Under the pieces are notes generated by a model. The model did not search any database. It was not told the origin of the DNA and saw only the letters and a list, made by a program, of their open reading frames with translations. From NCBI GenBank assembly GCA_024234215.1, contig JACKOQ010000002.1:248001-312000 (forward strand): a DNA stretch of 64,000 nt. The letters are read 5' to 3'. This document shows positions 59,012-64,000 of the stretch, one piece after another (the first letter of the stretch is position 1; each line of letters starts with the position of its first letter). This DNA comes from Pseudomonadales bacterium (lineage in GTDB: Bacteria > Pseudomonadota > Gammaproteobacteria > Pseudomonadales > UBA5862). A program made the translations under genes and the position numbers.

Positions 59012-60634
59012 ATGCCCGTCATTCGCACCAAGATCGACTCCAACAGCAGCACCTTCAAAGAGAACGCCGAGTTCATGCTCGAGCAGATCGAAGCGTTTCG
59101 TGCCATCGAGCGCAAGATGATCGAGCAGGCCAACAAGGCCGAGAAGAAATTCCGCGAGCGGGGCCAGTTGATGCCGCGCGAGCGGATCGAGATGCTGCTC
59201 GATGAAGGCTCGCCCTTCCTCGAACTCTCCACGCTGGCCGGCTACCAGATGGATCCGGAAGATCCCGATGGCGGTGGCGGCGGCAACATCATCGGCATCG
59301 GTTATGTCGAAGGCATCCGCTGCATGATCAGCGTCTCCAACTCGGCCTACAAGGGCGGCACCGGCGGTCCGGCCACCGGCAAGAAGAGCTTCCGGATGCA
59401 GGAGATCGTGATGGTCAACAACCTGCCGCTGATCTCGCTGACCGAGAGCGGTGGCGCACGTCTGACCCAGGCTGCCGACGTCTTCGTCGATGGCGGTCGC
59501 GGTTTCTGCAACCAGAGCCGGATGTCGGCCAAGGGCATTCCGCAGGTGACCGTGGTGCATGGCAATGCCACCGCCGGCGGCGCCTACCAGCCTGGCCTCT
59601 CCGACTACATCATCATGGTCAAGGAGCAGGCGAAGATGTTCCTGGCCGGCCCGCCGCTGCTGAAGGCGGCCACCGGTGAGGTCGCCACCGACGAAGAGCT
59701 GGGTGGTGCCGAGATGCATTGCAGCGTCTCCGGCTGCGCCGAGTACCTGGCCGAGGATGACGCCGACGGCGTGCGACTGGCGCGTGAGGTGTTCGCCCGC
59801 ATCCCCTGGAACGAGCAACTGCCACCACGGCCACAACTGAAATACAGCGAGCCGCTCTACCCGAACGAAGAGCTGCTCGGCATCGTGCCGAAGGATCCCC
59901 GCGTCCCCTATGACGTGCGCGAGATCATCGCCCGCATCGCCGATGGCTCAGACTTCCTGGAGTTCAAGGGACTGTGGGATCCACACACCGTCTGCGGCCA
60001 CCTCTCGATCGAAGGCTGGCGCTGCGGCTTCATCGGCAACAACGGCCCGATCACCCACACCGGCTCGGCCAAGGCGGCGCAGTTCATCCAGCTGTGCGAC
60101 CAGGGACAGATTCCGATCCTGTTCTTCCAGAACACCACCGGTTTCAACGTCGGCACCGAGTATGAGCAGAACGGCATCATCAAGCATGGCTCGAAGATGC
60201 TGCAGGCGGTGGCCAACACCCGTGTGCCCAAGATCACCATCGTGGTCGGCTCCTCCTACGGTGCCGGCAACTACGCCATGTGCGGACGCGGGCTCGACCC
60301 CCGCTTCATCTTCGCCTGGCCGGTGGCCCACACAGCGGTGATGGGCGGCACCCAGGCCGGCATGGTGATGCGCATCATCTCCGAAGCCAAGTTTGTCCGC
60401 ATGGGCGTGCCGGTCGACGAGAAGAGCGAGCAGATGATCGCCAAGCTCGAAAAAGAGACCAAGGATGCGCTCGACATCGCCGCCGGCACCATCTACGGCT
60501 CGGCCCGGCTGTGGGACGATGGCATCATCGATCCACGCGATACCCGCAAGCTGATCGGCTTTCTGCTCGATCTGTGTTGGGAGGCCGACCACCGCAAGCT
60601 GCAGCCCAACACCTTTGGCGTTGGCCGGATGTAA
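59012..60634 (+). CDS. atuC: Carboxyltransferase beta subunit of geranyl-CoA-type carboxylase
   Basis: The 540-residue protein is a biotin-dependent carboxyltransferase with N and C crotonase-like halves: PRERIEMLLDEGSPFLEL, LISLTESGGARLTQAADVF, VVHGNATAGGAYQPGLSDYI, FLAGPPLLKAATGEVATDEELGGAEMHCSVSG, and SYGAGNYAMCGRGLDPRFIFAWP. The AtuA neighbour and GNATAGGAY favour a geranyl-CoA rather than methylcrotonyl-CoA carboxylase, but substrate choice needs alignment of the acceptor pocket. AAGGAAGCAGTC precedes the ATG at 59012; longer open frames overlap the hydratase. Confidence 0.9.
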   Translation: MPVIRTKIDSNSSTFKENAEFMLEQIEAFRAIERKMIEQANKAEKKFRERGQLMPRERIEMLLDEGSPFLELSTLAGYQMDPEDPDGGGGGNIIGIGYVEGIRCMISVSNSAYKGGTGGPATGKKSFRMQEIVMVNNLPLISLTESGGARLTQAADVFVDGGRGFCNQSRMSAKGIPQVTVVHGNATAGGAYQPGLSDYIIMVKEQAKMFLAGPPLLKAATGEVATDEELGGAEMHCSVSGCAEYLAEDDADGVRLAREVFARIPWNEQLPPRPQLKYSEPLYPNEELLGIVPKDPRVPYDVREIIARIADGSDFLEFKGLWDPHTVCGHLSIEGWRCGFIGNNGPITHTGSAKAAQFIQLCDQGQIPILFFQNTTGFNVGTEYEQNGIIKHGSKMLQAVANTRVPKITIVVGSSYGAGNYAMCGRGLDPRFIFAWPVAHTAVMGGTQAGMVMRIISEAKFVRMGVPVDEKSEQMIAKLEKETKDALDIAAGTIYGSARLWDDGIIDPRDTRKLIGFLLDLCWEADHRKLQPNTFGVGRM

Positions 60635-60660
60635 CACCAAGACGATTAAGGATAAAAAGC

Positions 60661-60676
60661 GGCGCCGCAAGGCGCC
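60661..60676 (+). other. GNRA-type hairpin between atuC and atuF
   Basis: GGCGCC-GCAA-GGCGCC forms a perfect 6-bp stem capped by a GCAA tetraloop, in the 69-bp gap between the two subunit genes. No T-run follows. It may stabilise or process the mRNA and set subunit ratio. Confidence 0.65.
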
Positions 60677-60703
60677 CGTCAGCCACGGGTCTGGAGTTAA
60701 CTG

Positions 60704-62692
60704 ATGTTTTCAAAAATCTTGATTGCCAACCGCGGCGAGATCGCCGCCCGGGTCATCCGCACCGCAAAATCGCTCGGCTATCGCACGGTCGCGGTCTACA
60801 GCGAGGCCGATGCCGGCGCCCGCCACGTCCGCGAGGCCGACCAGGCCGTGCTGATCGGCCCTTCGCCGGTCGGGCAATCCTACCTGTCGATCGAACGGAT
60901 CATCGATGCCTGCAGACGTTCCGGCGCCGACGCAGTGCATCCCGGCTACGGCTTTCTCTCCGAGAATATGGCCTTCGCCGCCGCCTGCGAGGCTGCCGGC
61001 ATCGTCTTCATCGGTCCACCGGCGCCGGCGGTTGAATTGATGGGCAGCAAGCGCCTCTCCAAGATCGCGATGCAGGCCGCCGGCGTACCGACCATCCCCG
61101 GCTATGAAGGCGCCGATCAGAGCGATGAGACACTGATCCGCGAAGCCAGGCGGGTCGGCTTTCCACTGATGGTCAAGGCGTCGGCCGGTGGCGGCGGCCG
61201 TGGCATGCGGCTGGTGTTCGAAGAGGCCCAACTGGCCGAGCAGATCCGCTCGGCCCGCTCCGAGGCCGAGAACGCCTTCGGCAGCGGCGAACTGATTCTG
61301 GAGCGGGCGATCATCGAACCGCGTCACATCGAGATTCAGGTCTTCGCCGACCAGCACGGCAATGTGATTCACCTGGGCGAGCGGGACTGCTCGGTGCAGC
61401 GCCGTCACCAGAAGGTGGTCGAGGAGAGCCCGTCGCCCTTCATGGTGCCCGAGCTGCGCGCCAAAATGGGCGAGGCTGCCGTCGCGGCCGCCCGATCCTG
61501 CAACTATGTCGGCGCCGGCACCGTCGAATTCCTGGTCGACAAGCACCACAGCTTCTATTTTCTGGAGATGAACACCCGCCTGCAGGTCGAACATCCGGTC
61601 ACCGAACTGGTCACCGGCACCGATCTGGTCGAGTGGCAGATTCGGGTGGCGGCTGGCGAAAAACTGCCGATGAGCCAGGAGCAGGTCACGCTCACCGGCC
61701 ATGCCATCGAGGTGCGGCTCTATGCCGAGGAGCCGGCGCTCAACTTCATGCCGCAAACCGGCCCGGTGCTGATGTGGAAGGCGCCCGAACGGCCGGGCCT
61801 GCGCATCGACCACGGCATGGTCACCGGCTATGAGATCAGCCCCTTCTACGATCCGATGGTGGCCAAGGTGATCACCTATGGCCAGACCCGCGACGATGCA
61901 CGTCGCCGGCTGATCACCGGTGTCGAAGACACCGTGCTGCTCGGTCTCAACAGCAACAAGGCGTTTTTGACCAGCATCCTGCGCCACCCGGCCTTTGCCG
62001 CCGGCGAAGCCACCACCGCCTTCATCGACCAGCATCTGGGCGATGAGCCGAGCCTGCACCCCTTCAAGCCCGGCGCCCTCGAACTGGGACTGGCTGCGGC
62101 CATCCGCTACCTGCAGCAGGGGGCGAAGATCGCCCACCGCCCCGGACTGGCAGGCTGGCGCAATGCGCAGCGGCAACTGAACCGCTACCGCTTCGAGCTG
62201 GGGGAAGAGACGCTCGAAGTGTCGCTGAAGGTCGCCGGCAACCTCGAAAACCAGCTCAGCTTCACGGTGTCGACGGCCAGCGGCGAGTCACTCGCCATCG
62301 ACCGGATCACGCTCGACGGCGAGCGCTGCCACTATCAGCTGAATGGTGTGCTCAACCGCCTGCACTACTTCATCCGCGACCGGGAGATCTACCTCGACAC
62401 CGCACACGGCAACCTCAAACTGATCGATCGCACGCTCAAGGAACCCGAAGAGGCCGATCTGGCCGGCAGCGGCAAGATCGCTGCGCCGCTCGATGGCACG
62501 GTGATCGCCGTCAACGTCAAACCGGGTGACCGGGTTGCCAAGGGCGACATCGTGGTGGTGCTCGATGCGATGAAGATGGAGCATCAACTGCGCAGCGACG
62601 TCGACGGCGTGGTCGCCGCAGTCTCGGTCAGCGAGCGGGCCCAGGTGAAGATTCGGCAGATTCTGGCCGAGGTCACCCCCGACGAGGAGTGA
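60704..62692 (+). CDS. atuF: Biotin-carrying alpha subunit of geranyl-CoA-type carboxylase
   Basis: The 662-residue protein has a biotin carboxylase domain (ILIANRGEIAARVIRTAKSLG, VHPGYGFLSEN, KASAGGGGRGMRLV, FLEMNTRLQVEHPVTE), a linker and a C-terminal biotinyl domain with DAMKMEHQL (Lys near residue 625). It pairs with the upstream carboxyltransferase. Geranyl-CoA carboxylase is the most likely role from context; methylcrotonyl-CoA carboxylase is the alternative. GGAG lies seven bases before the ATG. Confidence 0.93.
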   Translation: MFSKILIANRGEIAARVIRTAKSLGYRTVAVYSEADAGARHVREADQAVLIGPSPVGQSYLSIERIIDACRRSGADAVHPGYGFLSENMAFAAACEAAGIVFIGPPAPAVELMGSKRLSKIAMQAAGVPTIPGYEGADQSDETLIREARRVGFPLMVKASAGGGGRGMRLVFEEAQLAEQIRSARSEAENAFGSGELILERAIIEPRHIEIQVFADQHGNVIHLGERDCSVQRRHQKVVEESPSPFMVPELRAKMGEAAVAAARSCNYVGAGTVEFLVDKHHSFYFLEMNTRLQVEHPVTELVTGTDLVEWQIRVAAGEKLPMSQEQVTLTGHAIEVRLYAEEPALNFMPQTGPVLMWKAPERPGLRIDHGMVTGYEISPFYDPMVAKVITYGQTRDDARRRLITGVEDTVLLGLNSNKAFLTSILRHPAFAAGEATTAFIDQHLGDEPSLHPFKPGALELGLAAAIRYLQQGAKIAHRPGLAGWRNAQRQLNRYRFELGEETLEVSLKVAGNLENQLSFTVSTASGESLAIDRITLDGERCHYQLNGVLNRLHYFIRDREIYLDTAHGNLKLIDRTLKEPEEADLAGSGKIAAPLDGTVIAVNVKPGDRVAKGDIVVVLDAMKMEHQLRSDVDGVVAAVSVSERAQVKIRQILAEVTPDEE

Positions 62693-62698
62693 CACGCC

Positions 62699-62741
62699 CC
62701 GCGCAGGATGGCAGGGCAACCGGCACAGCTGCCCTGCGCGG
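62699..62741 (+). terminator. Overlapping alternative hairpins after atuF
   Basis: CCGCGCAGG (62699-62707) can pair with CCTGCGCGG (62733-62741), while GCAGGGCA (62711-62718) can pair with TGCCCTGC (62730-62737); the right arms overlap, so the two are exclusive. No T-run follows; probably a weak terminator. Part of the 226-bp atuF-mfd gap. Confidence 0.4.
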
Positions 62742-62794
62742 CCCCTCGCCCGGCAATCCACTGCTGCCCGGCCACTGCTTCACGCGCGTCCGCC

Positions 62795-62823
62795 TTGGCC
62801 CGCGAACGATAAAGGCGGATAAT
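62795..62823 (+). promoter_or_regulatory. Candidate mfd promoter
   Basis: TTGGCC (62795-62800) and GATAAT (62818-62823) are 17 bases apart, four and five of six matches to consensus. The leader to the mfd ATG would be about 90 nt. Confidence 0.45.
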
Positions 62824-62918
62824 CGCCGCCAGCCAAGGCCTGCCGCCGCGCCCCCCACGGTGGCGGCGACTGGGCCTGTGACCCATCCGCCCGCTCCCTC
62901 CTGCCTGCTCTGACCAAG

Positions 62919-64000
62919 ATGACACCTTTTGCTGCTCTGCTCGACAGGCTGCCCACCCGGGCAGCCGAACGGCTGGCGATCGCCCCATTGCCGGGCGCGC
63001 TGCCGAGTCTGCTGATCGCCCAGCTGGCCGCCGCGCATGAACGGCTCATTCTGGTGGTCACCATCGACAGTGACGAGGCGATGCGCATCGAGGCCGAACT
63101 GCGCTTCTTACTCGCCGCCCAGCCGCAGGTGCCAGTGCTGACCTTTCCCGACCGGGAGACCCTCCCCTACGACAACTTCTCGCCGCATCAGGAGATCATC
63201 TCCCAGCGTCTGTCACTGCTCTACCAGTTGCCACAGATCAGACGAGGCGTGCTGGTCATCGCGCTGCCCACCCTGATGCAGCGGCTGCCACCCACCCACT
63301 TCCTGCAGGGCCACCATCTGCAACTGCACACCGGGCAGACCTTCTCGATCGAGCGGATGCGCCAGCAGCTCGACGCCGCCGGTTACCGGGCGGTGGAGAA
63401 TGTCTACGAGCATGGCGAGTTCGCCGTGCGCGGTGCGATCTTCGACCTCTATCCGATGGGCAGCAGCAGCCCCTACCGCATCGAACTGCTGGATGACGAG
63501 ATCGAATCACTGCGCACCTTCGATGCCGAAAGCCAACGCACCACCGCCAGGGTCGACCGGGTGGAGCTGCTGCCGGCACGCGAATTTCCACTCGACGGCG
63601 CCGGCATCGCCACCTTTCGCCGCCGCTGGTATGAATTTTTCGATGTCACCCCCAAGGAGTCGCCGATCTTCGGCGACATCAACCAGGGGATCGCGCCACC
63701 CGGCGTAGAATACTATCTACCGCTGTTCTTCGATGAGAGCGCGACCCTGTTCGACTATCTGGCGACCTTGAGCCTGGTGGTCACCATCGGCGAACCGATC
63801 CGCGCCGCCCAGCAGTTCTGGCAACAGGTCGGCAACCGTTACGACGAGCTGCGCCATGACCGCGAGAAGCCACTGCTGCCGCCTGCCGAGCTGTTTCTGC
63901 CACCCGATGTGCTGACTGAACGGCTGAACCAATTCCCGCAACTGCAACTGCACGGCACCGCGCTCGGCTCCGGAAAAGCGGAGATCCAGCACGATGGCCC
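62919..64000 (+). CDS. mfd: Transcription-repair coupling factor Mfd, N-terminal part (3' truncated)
   Basis: Mfd pushes stalled RNA polymerase off DNA and recruits UvrA. About 360 of an expected 1,150 or so residues are present, the UvrB-like N-terminal domains: LILVVTIDSDEAMRIEAELRF, PDRETLPYDNFSPHQEIISQRL, NVYEHGEFAVRGAIFDLYPMGS, PYRIELLDDEIESLRTFD and EFFDVTPKESPIFGDI. The frame stays open to the right edge. The helicase domains lie beyond the window. Confidence 0.95.
   Translation, partial: MTPFAALLDRLPTRAAERLAIAPLPGALPSLLIAQLAAAHERLILVVTIDSDEAMRIEAELRFLLAAQPQVPVLTFPDRETLPYDNFSPHQEIISQRLSLLYQLPQIRRGVLVIALPTLMQRLPPTHFLQGHHLQLHTGQTFSIERMRQQLDAAGYRAVENVYEHGEFAVRGAIFDLYPMGSSSPYRIELLDDEIESLRTFDAESQRTTARVDRVELLPAREFPLDGAGIATFRRRWYEFFDVTPKESPIFGDINQGIAPPGVEYYLPLFFDESATLFDYLATLSLVVTIGEPIRAAQQFWQQVGNRYDELRHDREKPLLPPAELFLPPDVLTERLNQFPQLQLHGTALGSGKAEIQHDG

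Noticed and set aside
1..64000. tRNA, rRNA, CRISPR arrays, insertion sequences, prophage or attachment sites
   Set aside because: I looked in all gaps on both strands and saw no tRNA cloverleaf, no spaced short repeats, no transposase or integrase genes and no terminal inverted repeats flanking a gene.

Overview
This window is a GC-rich, densely packed bacterial chromosome segment with no tRNA, rRNA, CRISPR array, insertion sequence or prophage that I could see. The gene set and gene order (rho-ubiD-oxidoreductase; comF divergent from bioBFCD; ubiE-ubiJ-ubiB-hisE-tatABC; ThrH next to CysH; purH-purD; ybeD-lipB-lipA; HemY, RecG, Mfd) point to a Gammaproteobacterium, with several arrangements resembling the Pseudomonas lineage. 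Acyclic-terpene (Atu-type) catabolic genes and a VPLPA-CTERM surface protein suggest an environmental aerobe. Genus cannot be assigned from this window alone.

Layout. 1-4077: end of hemY, then a leftward rho-ubiD-reductase block. 4.6-8.5 kb: Kup potassium transporter, then a two-gene thiolase-fold/DUF35 operon closed by a terminator. 8.6-11.4 kb: leftward diiron protein with an FNR-type site upstream, then dsbC and comF. 11.4-15.3 kb: biotin operon bioBFCD with overlapping start and stop codons and no bioH. 15.3-20.9 kb: DUF1499 lipoprotein, M18 aminopeptidase, TusE, then a 1,045-residue VPLPA-CTERM protein containing 3.7 copies of an apparently perfect 561-bp tandem repeat. 21.1-25.8 kb: ubiE-ubiJ-ubiB-hisE-tatABC. 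25.8-27.2 kb: leftward pip-dtd, preceded by an unusual structured leader (27263-27386). 27.5-34.7 kb: a GGDEF-EAL protein followed by two GH17 membrane proteins, the second fused to a GT2 beta-glucan synthase. 34.8-48.0 kb: mostly housekeeping genes (hydrolase, MFS, GNAT, UbiA, rubredoxin, HU-like, HDOD, RecG, epimerase, TypA, PECR-like SDR). 48.0-56.1 kb: small enzymes, thrH, cysH, purHD, LON-domain protein, ybeD-lipB-lipA. 56.3-62.7 kb: a compact atuA-hydratase-carboxyltransferase-biotin carboxylase cluster. 62.9 kb to the end: start of mfd.

How parts work together. UbiD, UbiA, UbiE, UbiJ and UbiB cover much of ubiquinone synthesis. BioBFCD and LipAB supply biotin and lipoate; biotin is needed by the AtuF-type carboxylase at the right end. 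AtuA, the hydratase and the two carboxylase subunits fit geranyl-CoA-type degradation of methyl-branched terpenoid acids, and the PECR-like SDR and thiolase-fold/DUF35 pair may belong to related acyl-CoA metabolism. The GGDEF-EAL protein next to the glucan synthase genes suggests cyclic-di-GMP control of a beta-glucan.

The most interesting unexplained signals are: a 77-nt element with a perfect 13-bp outer stem closing two hairpins, followed by mutually exclusive stems and a U-tract just before pip (a riboswitch or attenuator candidate); the perfect in-frame tandem repeat array; the thiolase-fold/DUF35 pair lacking both the nucleophilic Cys and the zinc ligands; and an FNR-type palindrome placed at about -41.5 of an orphan diiron protein.
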